The notes: generated by a model from the sequence alone, not told the origin. DNA of 64,000 bases from Caldimonas brevitalea (GCF_001017435.1 NZ_CP011371.1:4154001-4218000), one strand, 5' to 3'. Shown: positions 16,126 to 25,143, counted from the first letter of the stretch. Program-made: numbers and translations.

Positions 16126-19100
16126 GGCTTCACGACCTCGATCAATGTTTTCTCGCAGTTGGTGGCGGCACAACTTCGAAGAATCGACGGCTTCAAATCT
16201 GGCCCGTATCCGATGGTGGGCAAACCCGTTGCCTGCTCGGTTCGCTGAAGCTGGCTCGTCAGGCCTTTGCCGCCACCGGACTTGACTTGAACGACTCCAT
16301 TTTTCAGCAATATATCGGCATCGGTCACGAGTTGCCCTGCAGCATTGTGAATCGGCACGTTGACGCCGACGACATGGCCGGGATAAGCAGCGTCGATCTT
16401 GGTTGCAAGATCGCCGACCAGCGGATCAGGGGAAGTGAAGACTCGGCCCTTTGCGAGTTTGCCCACCTTCAATACCTTCCCGACCGGCACCATGCCCGCT
16501 GCTTCCAGCGCAATGTCCGTCCCGGAAACATTCATTCCCCTGTCGTGCTTCATCACGATTTCGTAGAAGGGAACGATGACCCCAATCGCCGCGTCGCGCC
16601 TGCTAGCAAAGCGGGCCTGGTTTTGCAACTGGCTCCCCAGCGACTGCCCGGCATAGCTCTGGCAGCTCAGCCCGCAGACGAACCGGCCGGCCTGGATGCT
16701 GGAGGTGCCGCTCGGGTCCGCCAGATTGACCGGATCGTTGCCGGCATAGGCATACAGGTTGGGCCCGTCGCCATAACCGATCGGGTCGGTCTGGAGGAAG
16801 CGGCCCAAACTGGGCGAATAAAAGCGCGCGTTGTGGAAATAGAGGTTGAGCGGCCCGAACAGTTGCTGGCCCGTGTAGCGGAACCGCACCCCGGTGCTGA
16901 CGTTGGGCTCACCATAAGGACCGTAAGTGAACACGGCGGTGCTGGTTCCGGCCGATCCTGCCGTGCCGACGATGCTCCCGCGGCCGTCCGCATAGAACCA
17001 GTTCTTCTTGCTGGTGTCGGCCCCCTCGTACCAGACCAGCGGCTCCCCCCCGCCCGGGCCGTGGACGTAGCGGCGCAGCACCTTGCCGGCGTCGTCGTAC
17101 TCCGCCACCAGGTCGGTGCCGTCGTAGCGGAGGTGGGTGGTCACGCCGGCCATCACGGTGCGGTGCAAACGCCCCTCGGCGTCGTAGCCCAGACCGGCGG
17201 AGAACCCGGTCTTCGTGGCCGACTTCAGCTTGTTGTCGGTGTCGTAGGTGTAGGTCCAGGTGCCGTCGCCCGCGAGGTTGCCGTTGCGGTCGTAGGTCAA
17301 CGCGGCACCGGCCGCCGTCGTGTACTGGTTCAGGCCATTGGCCGCGTAGCTTTTGCTGCCGGCCGTGGCACCCTTCCAGAGGTACACGTCGTTCGACACG
17401 TCCTCCGCCTTCACCTCCAACACCTGGTTGAAGCGAGACGTGAAGGTCACGTCGAACCCGTCGCCGTTGATCGCGTGGCCGACCAACGACAGGCGGCCGT
17501 AGGCGTAGTTGTACTGCGACAGGTTGCCATTGGCGTGGACCGCCTGGTAGCGGCGGTTGCTCAGGCCGATGTATTCGTAGCGCGCCAGCAGGTTGGTGCC
17601 GAGTTCCTTGATCTCCTTCGGTCGGTTGGCCGCGTCGTACGAGGTGGTGACGAAGAAACCGCCCTCCGGCCACGTCATGCGCACCCGGTTGCCGGCGTTG
17701 TCATACAGGTACTGCAGCACCTGCCTGCCGCTTTGCGTGCTCTTCAGCCGGCCCGCGTTGTCCCACACATAGCTCACGGCATGCACGCCGTTCGCGTACT
17801 TGGCACCGGTGCGCCGGCCGGCCAGGTCGTAGCTGAAGACCAGGTTGTCGGCGGCGGTGGGCTGATTGCGGCCCACCACGCGGTTCATCGCGTCGTACAG
17901 CAGCGTCACGGTCTGGCCATTGCGTTTGCGATGGCTGGTGACATTGCCGTTGTTGTCATAGCCGAACTGCTCGAAGTCGGTCGTGGACGACAGGTTGACC
18001 GTGGTCGGGTGGGGATACCTGACCTTGATCCGCCGGTCGTGGCCGTCGTACTCGTAGGTGGTCAGGTTGTTCTTCGCATCCTTGACGGTTTTGAGCAGCC
18101 CGTTGTCCGTGTACGTGAAGGCGCTGTACACCTGCTCCAGTGGTGTGCCGACGGCGCGCTTGACACTCTTGACACTGCCGTTGGCAAAGTACTCGGTCTC
18201 GGTGATCCGGTTCCCGCCGTCGGCCGCTGGCAGGTTCTCGATCACGCGTTTGCTGCGGTCCAGATCGTCATAGGTGTGATCGGTGATGCGCACCGCGGGC
18301 GCCACCGGCGGGCACTCGGTGGCCTGGGCCACCGACCAGGGCCCCGATTCGCGCAGCACCTTGCCGCTCGGGCTGTAGGTGCGGCACGTCGCCTCCCAGC
18401 GCGTGTCGACCATCTCCGCAACGCCAGTCGGTCGGCCGTTCGCGTCATAGAACGTACGCACCACCTGGCCGACCGGGTCGGTGGTGTGCCAGATCCGGCG
18501 TTCGGCGTCATAGGCATACTTGGTGATGTCTGCCACATCGGTGCGCGGGCCGTCGACCTGAAGCAGGTTGCCGATGGCGTCGTAGGTGTACGTCGTGACC
18601 AGGTTCAGCTTGCCGGTACCGGCATCGGCGGTCATGGTCTTCGGGACATAACGTTTCGCGGCGTCGTAAGTGGTGGTCGTCACGACACTGTTGGACGCCG
18701 TGGTCTTCACCGTCTTCGCGGTCGGCAAGTAGAACGTGGGATACCCGGCACGCGAATACGCCGTGTAGTCGACCTGGGTGAACGGCCTTGCACCCGTGGC
18801 GTCCGCCGGTCCGGTCACCGTGAAGGGCAGGCCCTGCGCGGTGTACTTGTACTCGGTGACGTATCCCTTCGGGTCTTTGACGGTCTCGACCTGGTGGTAG
18901 GCGCGCTCGTAGGTGTAGCGGGTCGTCAGCGGGCTCTCACTGCTCGTCTTCGGCGTCTGCGTCGTGACCAGGACATTGTTCGTGCACCGCTTCTCGGCCG
19001 ATGCGCAGGTCACGTCGTCGTACTCGTAGCCGACGTTGTTGCCCTCGGGCAGCCGCTTCTCGATCAACCGGCCGAGGCCGTCATATGAGAGCACCGTGGC

Positions 19101-22100
19101 CCGGCCCAGTTCGTCGATCGAGCGCTCGACCTGGCCGTCGGGTCGGAAGTACGACACCTTGCTGCCGCCGAGCGGGTCCACTTCCTCGGACCGATGGCCG
19201 GAGAAGTAATAGGTGTATCGCTTGCCGTGCGCGTTGAGCTGCGTGCGCACCCGCCCCAGGCTGTCATATTCATTGGTGGCGAAGGCGACGGTCGGGTGGC
19301 TCGGGTAGAAGTTTTGCGTCATGCGGCCCGGCAGGTCGTACTTGTACGTCTGCACGTGCTGCGCCGCGTTCTTGAAGGTGCTGAGATTGCCGTTTTCGTC
19401 GTAGGTGTAGCGCACCGAGCGGAAGCCGTCGCTCACCGCGTCGACACGCCCGTTGACATAGGTGAACGTCAGTACCCGTCCAAGGCTGTTGGACACCTCC
19501 TTGACGTTGGCCCCCTCGTAAGTGAACTTGGCCTGGATCCCGCTGGGTTCGGTGTACGTGATCAGCTTTCCGGTCGCGTCGAACAGCAGCTTGACACGGT
19601 TGACGGTCTCGTAGGTGTAGGTCCCGTCAGCGGCTTTGGTCAGCTTTGCCGAGTTGCCCGGCGGCGCGTTGTAGCTGCCGTCCGGCATGCGGACGAACAG
19701 CTCGCCGTTCATCCCCTGACGCACCACCACCGTGTTCGACACCAGCTGGTCGCCGAACCACCGCTGACCGAGGGTCGAAATCACGACCTTGTCGAGGGAA
19801 GGCGTGGGGTCCGCCAGCAGGTCCAGCGCGACCATGATCTCTACCAGCGCCGGCACGGCGTCGAGGACGGAATCTTCGCCGAGCACCTGGGTGCCGTCGG
19901 AACTCACGGTCGCACTGCTGGCAAGGCTGTGCGTCCAGCCCTTGCCCAGGGGCCCGGCCTGGGCTCTCATCCCCGAGCTGTACAGGCGCCGCAGGGGCAG
20001 CCCGCGAGGGAACTCCCCGTTGCCGGCCTGCAGGTCGTCGTTCTCGAACAGGAAATGCCCGCGGAAGGTGTCGACCGGGTCGCCGTAGGTGTGCCCGGCC
20101 GTCTGATAGAGACGCGTCGGTGCGATCGCCGTGGACGACGAGCGCCTCACGGTCTCGGCGAAGCTGAGGCTGCTCCCGGCATAGCCACCCGCACGCGCGA
20201 TACCGGGCACCTCCGAGATCATCGCGCCGATGCGGTTGCCGTCCGCCGCCACATCGAAGTAGCCGACACCGGCCCAATTGCCTTCCACCAGCTGGCAGCT
20301 TCCAGGCACGATGAGGCGACCGCCGTTCCGCGTGACGGCGCGGAAGTCGGACAGGAACTGATCGCAATCCTGCAACTGCGGTCTGACCACCGTGTCGAAG
20401 TTGGCCGACCTGGCATCGAAGATCCGCTGGTTGGTCGCCACGGCACGGTCGATCAGCGACACGGTGGACGCGGCCTGCAACTCGGTCGTTTGATGGACTG
20501 CGGCCGATTCGAGCACACTCGCATGCATCGCCTGCGCCAGGACCACAGCCTGCGCCCGGCGCTCATCCCCTCGGCGATGGACGACGCTGACCCGGTTGGC
20601 GGGCAGGTCCACGAAGGGTCGGCCGCTGTTGTAGCGGTCCACACCGTAGCCGGCCACGCCGACCAGGTGGTGCACCACGGTGTCCGTCTCGGCCAGCCTG
20701 TCGATCAACTCCAGTGTCTGCGACGTCTGCGCGATCCACAGCGACGACAGCAAGGCCAGCGACGATCCCAGCACCTCCTCGGAACTGTCCGCCGCACCCG
20801 CCGAGCGCGCATTGCCCAGCACCGTCCGGTGATGTTCTGCCACCGCGCGGCCTGCCGAACCCCAAGCGTTGCCGATCACATAGGCGCCGCCCTGCGTGAT
20901 CGTTACGCGGGAGGTCTGGTTCACCGAGGGATCGAGATACGGGTGGTGGACGACCTCCAGCAGCAGGATGTCGGCCCGCCACGCGGGCACCGGCATGCCC
21001 TTGGCCTGCTCCACGCCCTCCAGCATCAGCACCGGCTCGCGTGCTGCGGTGTAGGTGATGGACAAGCGCTTCCCGTAGAGTTCGGTGGAGGTGTAGGTTC
21101 GATCGATGTCGCGGTACTGCACGCGCAACGTCGGGTAGTAGCCCGACGGCACCGAGTTCCAGATCTCCACCGGGACGTCGGGCGACTGGTAAGGCAGCGC
21201 CGTCTGCCGCAGCTTCTGCCCATGGCTCGGGAATGCCGTCCTGCCGCCGATCCAGTCTGTCAGCGTGGACGACGGGCTGGTGGCGCGGATGTGCGCCGCC
21301 AGCTTGGTGGCATAGCCGGTCAGCTTGTTGCGTATCGCGGTGCGATTGATGCCTTGCACGAAGTCCGGCGTGATGGTCGCGCCCGCGCGGGCGGCAGCCA
21401 GGAAGTCGGCGGCGTCATAGCCTGCCGCGGCCGCGAGTGAGGTGCCGGAATGGATGAGGTGGCTCTTGAAGCTCGGATCGAAGACATAGGGTTTGCCGTT
21501 GATGACGGCGCGCACCCACACGTGCCGGAACTGCATGCCCACCAGCGCCGACTTTCCACCGGGGCACGGCACATCTTCGGCGATCCAGGTCACGATCACC
21601 GGCACCTGGGCGTTGCCGAAGTACTGCCGTGCCGCGCAGGCGTCGGCAGGATCGACGCCCATCCAGCTCTGCAGATCCCCGCCCGACAACTCGATCGCGC
21701 CATAGACGTAATCAGCGGCAATCCCGGATTCCCGCAGCAGCGCCACCATCAGGCTGGCCAGGTCGAAGGCGGTGCCGCGCTGATCGAGGACGGCACCCTC
21801 GGCCCCCTTCTGGAAACCCCAGCCGTGCACGTACGCGATGTTGTTGGACACGTACTCGTAGATGAGGTCGGGATCATGGCGCAGCGCACGCGCCAGTTCT
21901 GCAATGGAGTTGCCCGGCGTCGCCGCAGCAGCAGACGCGGTGACTGCCGTGGAAGCAACGGTCGTCGGCGCCGCCTTGAGCTGAACCGCCTTGGCGGCGT
22001 TCGCGCGCAAGCGTTCCTCGACCTCCGCCGGCAGGCGGCGCGAGCGCACCACTCGCTCTGCGTCCCGTCCATCGACCAGCGCCAAGGGAACATGGCCGAT

Positions 22101-22298
22101 GCCGCGGTGGCTTGCCGCCTCGACGGCCCCCAACTTCTGCTGTTGAGCGGGTGCGAGTTGCATCCGATGGCCCTTCGAGGCCGGTCTGTTGCCGTGACCG
22201 TTCACGTCGCCGGCCGCATGACCGGCCGACAACAACATCCCACTGAGCGCGACGCCCAGACAAGTGCGCCAGAGGTGGCCGATGAATCTTGCAGACAT
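16122..22298 (-). CDS. Exported giant Rhs/YD-repeat polymorphic toxin with nuclease-like tip
   Basis: A 2058-residue protein. Residues 1-29 are a signal peptide. Residues ~140-280 resemble a transglutaminase-like domain with His259 and Asp274, but Ala177 sits where the catalytic Cys belongs, so it is probably inactive. A long series of YD repeats follows (for example YTYDENGN, YEYDGHDR), closing with the Rhs core signature 'RFLQTDPIGYGDGPNLYAYAGNDPVNLADPSG' (ends ~1864). The last 194 residues form the variable tip: a hydrophobic pre-toxin helix ('AAGMVPVGKVLKVGKLAKG'), then 'TDADILLKNGVVQVKSGGGKG' (Asp1993/Asp1995, Gln2004, Lys2006), which fits a PD-(D/E)xK restriction-endonuclease-like fold with Q for E. 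Predicted role: contact-dependent or secreted DNase toxin, with the overlapping downstream gene as immunity. A signal peptide rather than a PAAR or VgrG-type N-terminus suggests Sec export. Confidence 0.9.
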   Translation of the reverse strand: MSARFIGHLWRTCLGVALSGMLLSAGHAAGDVNGHGNRPASKGHRMQLAPAQQQKLGAVEAASHRGIGHVPLALVDGRDAERVVRSRRLPAEVEERLRANAAKAVQLKAAPTTVASTAVTASAAAATPGNSIAELARALRHDPDLIYEYVSNNIAYVHGWGFQKGAEGAVLDQRGTAFDLASLMVALLRESGIAADYVYGAIELSGGDLQSWMGVDPADACAARQYFGNAQVPVIVTWIAEDVPCPGGKSALVGMQFRHVWVRAVINGKPYVFDPSFKSHLIHSGTSLAAAAGYDAADFLAAARAGATITPDFVQGINRTAIRNKLTGYATKLAAHIRATSPSSTLTDWIGGRTAFPSHGQKLRQTALPYQSPDVPVEIWNSVPSGYYPTLRVQYRDIDRTYTSTELYGKRLSITYTAAREPVLMLEGVEQAKGMPVPAWRADILLLEVVHHPYLDPSVNQTSRVTITQGGAYVIGNAWGSAGRAVAEHHRTVLGNARSAGAADSSEEVLGSSLALLSSLWIAQTSQTLELIDRLAETDTVVHHLVGVAGYGVDRYNSGRPFVDLPANRVSVVHRRGDERRAQAVVLAQAMHASVLESAAVHQTTELQAASTVSLIDRAVATNQRIFDARSANFDTVVRPQLQDCDQFLSDFRAVTRNGGRLIVPGSCQLVEGNWAGVGYFDVAADGNRIGAMISEVPGIARAGGYAGSSLSFAETVRRSSSTAIAPTRLYQTAGHTYGDPVDTFRGHFLFENDDLQAGNGEFPRGLPLRRLYSSGMRAQAGPLGKGWTHSLASSATVSSDGTQVLGEDSVLDAVPALVEIMVALDLLADPTPSLDKVVISTLGQRWFGDQLVSNTVVVRQGMNGELFVRMPDGSYNAPPGNSAKLTKAADGTYTYETVNRVKLLFDATGKLITYTEPSGIQAKFTYEGANVKEVSNSLGRVLTFTYVNGRVDAVSDGFRSVRYTYDENGNLSTFKNAAQHVQTYKYDLPGRMTQNFYPSHPTVAFATNEYDSLGRVRTQLNAHGKRYTYYFSGHRSEEVDPLGGSKVSYFRPDGQVERSIDELGRATVLSYDGLGRLIEKRLPEGNNVGYEYDDVTCASAEKRCTNNVLVTTQTPKTSSESPLTTRYTYERAYHQVETVKDPKGYVTEYKYTAQGLPFTVTGPADATGARPFTQVDYTAYSRAGYPTFYLPTAKTVKTTASNSVVTTTTYDAAKRYVPKTMTADAGTGKLNLVTTYTYDAIGNLLQVDGPRTDVADITKYAYDAERRIWHTTDPVGQVVRTFYDANGRPTGVAEMVDTRWEATCRTYSPSGKVLRESGPWSVAQATECPPVAPAVRITDHTYDDLDRSKRVIENLPAADGGNRITETEYFANGSVKSVKRAVGTPLEQVYSAFTYTDNGLLKTVKDAKNNLTTYEYDGHDRRIKVRYPHPTTVNLSSTTDFEQFGYDNNGNVTSHRKRNGQTVTLLYDAMNRVVGRNQPTAADNLVFSYDLAGRRTGAKYANGVHAVSYVWDNAGRLKSTQSGRQVLQYLYDNAGNRVRMTWPEGGFFVTTSYDAANRPKEIKELGTNLLARYEYIGLSNRRYQAVHANGNLSQYNYAYGRLSLVGHAINGDGFDVTFTSRFNQVLEVKAEDVSNDVYLWKGATAGSKSYAANGLNQYTTAAGAALTYDRNGNLAGDGTWTYTYDTDNKLKSATKTGFSAGLGYDAEGRLHRTVMAGVTTHLRYDGTDLVAEYDDAGKVLRRYVHGPGGGEPLVWYEGADTSKKNWFYADGRGSIVGTAGSAGTSTAVFTYGPYGEPNVSTGVRFRYTGQQLFGPLNLYFHNARFYSPSLGRFLQTDPIGYGDGPNLYAYAGNDPVNLADPSGTSSIQAGRFVCGLSCQSYAGQSLGSQLQNQARFASRRDAAIGVIVPFYEIVMKHDRGMNVSGTDIALEAAGMVPVGKVLKVGKLAKGRVFTSPDPLVGDLATKIDAAYPGHVVGVNVPIHNAAGQLVTDADILLKNGVVQVKSGGGKGLTSQLQRTEQATGLPTIGYGPDLKPSILRSCAATNCEKTLIEVVKP

Positions 22299-22416
22299 GC
22301 TTACCCCTACGGGCCCGACAGGCCCGCAAACGTCGGACGGACATCAAGACGCAAAGCCACAGCAGAGCCCTTCACTCCCGCTGGAGTGGGCACGACTTCG
22401 CGCAGTGAAAAGCGAT

Positions 22417-22458
22417 ACGGCCTTGCGGCCGCCAGAGAGGAACGGCCCTGCGGCCGCC
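22417..22458. repeat. Tandem near-identical 17-mers upstream of the Rhs gene
   Basis: ACGGCCTTGCGGCCGCC (22417-22433) recurs as ACGGCCCTGCGGCCGCC (22442-22458), one mismatch in 17, with starts 25 bases apart. They lie between the mini-Rhs and the large Rhs gene. Each copy also contains a self-complementary GGCC..GGCC core. Confidence 0.6.
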
Positions 22459-22460
22459 GA

Positions 22461-22721
22461 TCAGGAGGGAACGGTGGTGACGACGCTGGTGCGATTGCCT
22501 GCCGCGTCGTAGCTGTAGGTGATCAGCACACCCGTGCTGTATTGCACCGTCTTGACGCGACCAAGCACGTCATAGGTGTAGGTGACCGAGGCAGCGCCCG
22601 CGGGACCTGTGAAGCCGACCGCTGCGACGCTGAGGATCAGCGCCGGGATCGTCGTCCGAAAGAAGCCGGCTGGCTCCCTCCCTCTGTTTGGTGCGCCAAG
22701 GGCGGCGTCTTGAGTTCTCAT
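22461..22721 (-). CDS. Exported mini-Rhs protein (two YD repeats)
   Basis: An 86-residue protein from the ATG at 22721, preceded by AAAGGGAG. After an N-terminal hydrophobic leader ('TIPALILSVAAVGFTGPAGA') only two YD-type repeats remain: 'VTYTYDVLGRVKTVQYSTG' and 'ITYSYDAAGNRTSVV'. Rhs proteins normally have tens of these. It lies 162 bases upstream of the large Rhs gene, on the same strand. It could be a truncated Rhs remnant or a short accessory protein; leader plus ribosome site suggest it is still expressed. Confidence 0.65.
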   Translation of the reverse strand: MRTQDAALGAPNRGREPAGFFRTTIPALILSVAAVGFTGPAGAASVTYTYDVLGRVKTVQYSTGVLITYSYDAAGNRTSVVTTVPS

Positions 22722-23079
22722 TGTTCTCGTTCTCCCTTTGACTGGACACGAGGTGTCCAACATGCCGCCGAAAACCTCGCATCGACCGTTGTCGGCCCTG
22801 CGCAGTGAGGCGGTAAATGGATTGTGGAGATTTGCAATGAATCATGTCAATGGGCAAGCAGGACCCGTTACCGGTCCTCCGCGACACGCTCGCCGTCGCC
22901 ACTGAACCGGTTTGATTCTTCTTGAGGAGCTGCGCACCGGGGTTGGCAAGAGGGAGCAACTCCTCGGTCTACGGCCCCTCACGCCGTTTACGCCGTCACG
23001 CCCCCCTGCCTCACGTCGGTTCTGAGTTGGAGGCCAACGCAACTCATGACATCAAGCCTAGGGAGGTGTCGCCCCCCCA

Positions 23080-23440
23080 CAATGAGTTCGATCGTCGCAC
23101 ACAGCCGCTGCACTGCAGCGATCCGTGTTCCATGTTCCATGTTCCATGTTGCACGATCAACACCGTGAACGGGCCGACGTCGAGCGGCACGCCAACCCGG
23201 TCGGCCGCCGCAAGTCCGCACGCCGTTTGCTCTAGGCCGCGCACAGGTCACTGCGTATCGTCCGTCGTGCATCTGCTGTACGTCGGCACCTGGGCACCGG
23301 AGTGCACAAGACTGTTGTGACACGCTCAATTGAGGGGACTGCCTCGTCCGCGCCGCACGCCTCCAGCCCGGCCAGACCCGGCTCAGGCAGATGCGGCGAG
23401 ATACAGGTGAACGATCGCGACACACATGGCGCTGCGAATT
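23080..23440 (-). pseudogene. Decayed LysR regulator (C-terminal half)
   Basis: Read leftward, this region encodes scattered pieces of a LysR effector domain in all three frames: 'ADEAVPSIERVTTVLCTPV' parallels 'VDEQLAQLDLQRRVLYTSP' of the LysR at 7575-8516, 'PLDVGPFTVLIVQHGT' parallels 'PLELPSFTVSIAHHAT', and 'AAVQRLCATIELIVGG' parallels 'HAVQWLCATIEGIAGE'. At DNA level 23087-23113 matches 7613-7639 at about 24 of 27 bases. At least two frameshifts separate the pieces, one at a heptamer repeat. The N-terminal HTH is not found. Boundaries are approximate. Confidence 0.75.
23127..23150. repeat. Heptamer tandem repeat (GTTCCAT)3
   Basis: Three exact GTTCCAT units plus GTT, inside the LysR pseudogene at the point where the reading frame shifts. 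A 7-base unit is not a multiple of three, so slippage here is a plausible cause of one of the frameshifts. Confidence 0.85.
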
Positions 23441-23576
23441 CCAAGGTGTCGACCTACCGTTGCCCAGCGAGCCGCCGTGCTTCCGGCCTCGTCCGTTGTC
23501 CTCCCCCATCGGTGGCCCTAGGGCCGGTGCGTTCCAACTCGGTCTGCAGAAGCACGCTCACAACAAGGAGAAACCC

Positions 23577-24194
23577 ATGCCGATCCTGCTCCCCTTTGCG
23601 CCCAGCGGTAGGCTGCGCACGTCCCATTGCCGCGACCGCCCCGTACTCGGCGGCGTCAAGGCGGCCAAGGCCTTCAGTCAGGCCTTGGCGGTCGGCGTCC
23701 TGGTCGTCAGCGCCACCGCCGCCAGTGCCGATGTTCTGACGGTGACGCAAAACGTGCGCGTGCGCGGCGATGTGCTCCATTTGAACCTGCCAGTCCCCCC
23801 CGACCAGATCTATACCGGCAGTTATAGGGTGACCGCTCCGACGGTCGACGAGATCGTCGACAGCGCGGGGCACGACGAGGCCATCGCCCACATCTACCAT
23901 CATTCCGTCGTCGACAGCTTCGACTTTCGGATGAGGGGTGGTACGTCGGGCACGATCGACGTCGACATCGACCTCGGCAAGTTGACCGGCACCGAGCTCC
24001 GGTCGACCGCCTTCACGTCGGCCCAGCTCAACATGTTCGGCCGCCGCAGGATCATGGAGGTGACGGCCAACGTCGATGCCGTTTACTTGCCCGTGCCGGA
24101 GCCGGCCAGCGTCGCCCTGCTGGCCGCCGGGCTGATCGGATTGGCCGGACGCAAAACCCTCTGGCGGCGCATCGCCCCCACCGCCCACGCGTGA
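23577..24194 (+). CDS. PEP-CTERM sorting domain protein
   Basis: A 205-residue exported protein from the ATG at 23577 with AAGGAG 8 bases upstream. The signal peptide core is 'FSQALAVGVLVVSATAASA' (cleaved near residue 51), an unusually long n-region. The C-terminus is a PEP-CTERM anchor: 'VPEPASVALLAAGLIGLAG' followed by RKTLWRR. This is the exosortase recognition signal, normally cleaved by an exosortase not present in this window. The middle is a low-complexity beta-rich region without a known domain. Likely surface or matrix protein. Confidence 0.87.
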   Translation: MPILLPFAPSGRLRTSHCRDRPVLGGVKAAKAFSQALAVGVLVVSATAASADVLTVTQNVRVRGDVLHLNLPVPPDQIYTGSYRVTAPTVDEIVDSAGHDEAIAHIYHHSVVDSFDFRMRGGTSGTIDVDIDLGKLTGTELRSTAFTSAQLNMFGRRRIMEVTANVDAVYLPVPEPASVALLAAGLIGLAGRKTLWRRIAPTAHA

Positions 24195-24249
24195 CACAGC
24201 CCACGCGCGCCGGTGTCGCCCCGAGTCCGGGCCGCCGGCCAGGCTCCTG

Positions 24250-24292
24250 CAAAGGGGGCTTGGCGCCGCAGCCCAAGGCGGCGCCTCCTTTG
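24250..24292 (+). terminator. Hairpin downstream of the PEP-CTERM gene
   Basis: Outer arms CAAAGG / CCTTTG and inner arms GGCGCCG / CGGCGCC form a bulged stem about 56 bases after the PEP-CTERM stop. It has no T tract. Probably a terminator or mRNA-stabilising structure. Confidence 0.4.
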
Positions 24293-24476
24293 ATGACACA
24301 GTTCCGAGACGCCGCCGAGGGCGTCCGGATGATGGCGGCGCGTGCAGCCCCCGCCGGGGGACGAGAGTACAGCGCCGCGACGTTGATCCACGGCAAAGTG
24401 CAAACGGGGTATTCCCGCTGATTGCAGCGCCTGCGCTCCACCATCATCGGCATGGTTGACGTGGAAAGGAGCGGCC

Positions 24477-24713
24477 ATGGCAGACCTCGCAAGAGAGTTG
24501 GAACACCTCGCAGAGACCGACCGGCAGATCGCGGCGGCACAAGCTCAAATCGCGGCGGTTGAAGCCACCGCGGAAAAACTCGCCGGGGCGGGCGCCGACT
24601 GCGCGCAGACGGAAAAGCTGTTGGCCACCATGCGAGACAGCGTGGCAACCTTCGTCGACCAGCGACGTCTGATCGCCGAAACCATCGAAGACATCCGGGC
24701 CGGACGACGGTAA
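24477..24713 (+). CDS. Small helical/coiled-coil protein of unknown function
   Basis: A 78-residue protein from the ATG at 24477 with GGAAAGGAG upstream. It is almost entirely helical with heptad-like spacing ('RELEHLAETDRQIAAAQAQIAAVEATAEKLAGAG'), and then 'TEKLLATMRDSVATFVDQRRLIAETIEDI'. It has no leader or membrane segment. The layout resembles small cytoplasmic coiled-coil proteins that pair as dimers. I do not recognise the family. Confidence 0.6.
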   Translation: MADLARELEHLAETDRQIAAAQAQIAAVEATAEKLAGAGADCAQTEKLLATMRDSVATFVDQRRLIAETIEDIRAGRR

Positions 24714-25143
24714 GGCATCGACTTCACCCGGCGCTTGCAAGGAGCGCCGGCAGCAAGACCAGTTGCGGCACCGGCCGCATGCAGAAACGAGCCGTTCCGT
24801 GCACAACGGGCCCCTTCACGCGCCCTTCCGTGCGCCATGTCGTCACTTTCCCCGCAAGATCAACATCGTGCGCTGGCTTTGACTTCTCGTAACCGGTACT
24901 GAACTGGTACTCGGGTGGTTAAATCAACCGCGTCGCCGGGCCCTGCCCGCGGCGCTGCAGGTGCAGATGCCGGCCGTCTTTTACGAGGAGATGGCGCGGC
25001 AGACAGGGCTCCGCGCTCGCCCATCGCGAGGGGCATTGCGGCATCCTCGAGTCACCCGTCTGTTCCAGCGGCTCTCCGGCCCTCGCACCCTGCCTCCCCC
25101 GGCAGTCGCAGTGCGAGTTCGAACCCCCGAAGGAGATGCCCTC
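24714..25143. promoter_or_regulatory. Leader region of the CBM-chitinase gene with direct repeats
   Basis: This 430-base region upstream of the chitinase holds no convincing gene. Direct repeats AACCGGTACT (24891-24900) and AACTGGTACT (24902-24911) start 11 bases apart, one helical turn, and are followed by GGTT-N5-AACC (24917-24929). Such phased repeats often bind an activator or repressor. The role is inferred from position only. Confidence 0.4.

Noticed and set aside
16287..19088. A 933-residue open frame on the + strand
   Set aside because: It lies exactly antisense to the Rhs gene. The repeated, low-complexity composition is the mirror of YD repeats in GC-rich DNA, and no start signal or family match is seen.
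19194..21440. A 748-residue open frame on the + strand
   Set aside because: Antisense to the Rhs gene; it is a shadow frame for the same reason.
22764..23079. Possible gene between mini-Rhs and the LysR pseudogene
   Set aside because: No frame has a convincing start or family; the stretch looks like decayed or intergenic DNA.
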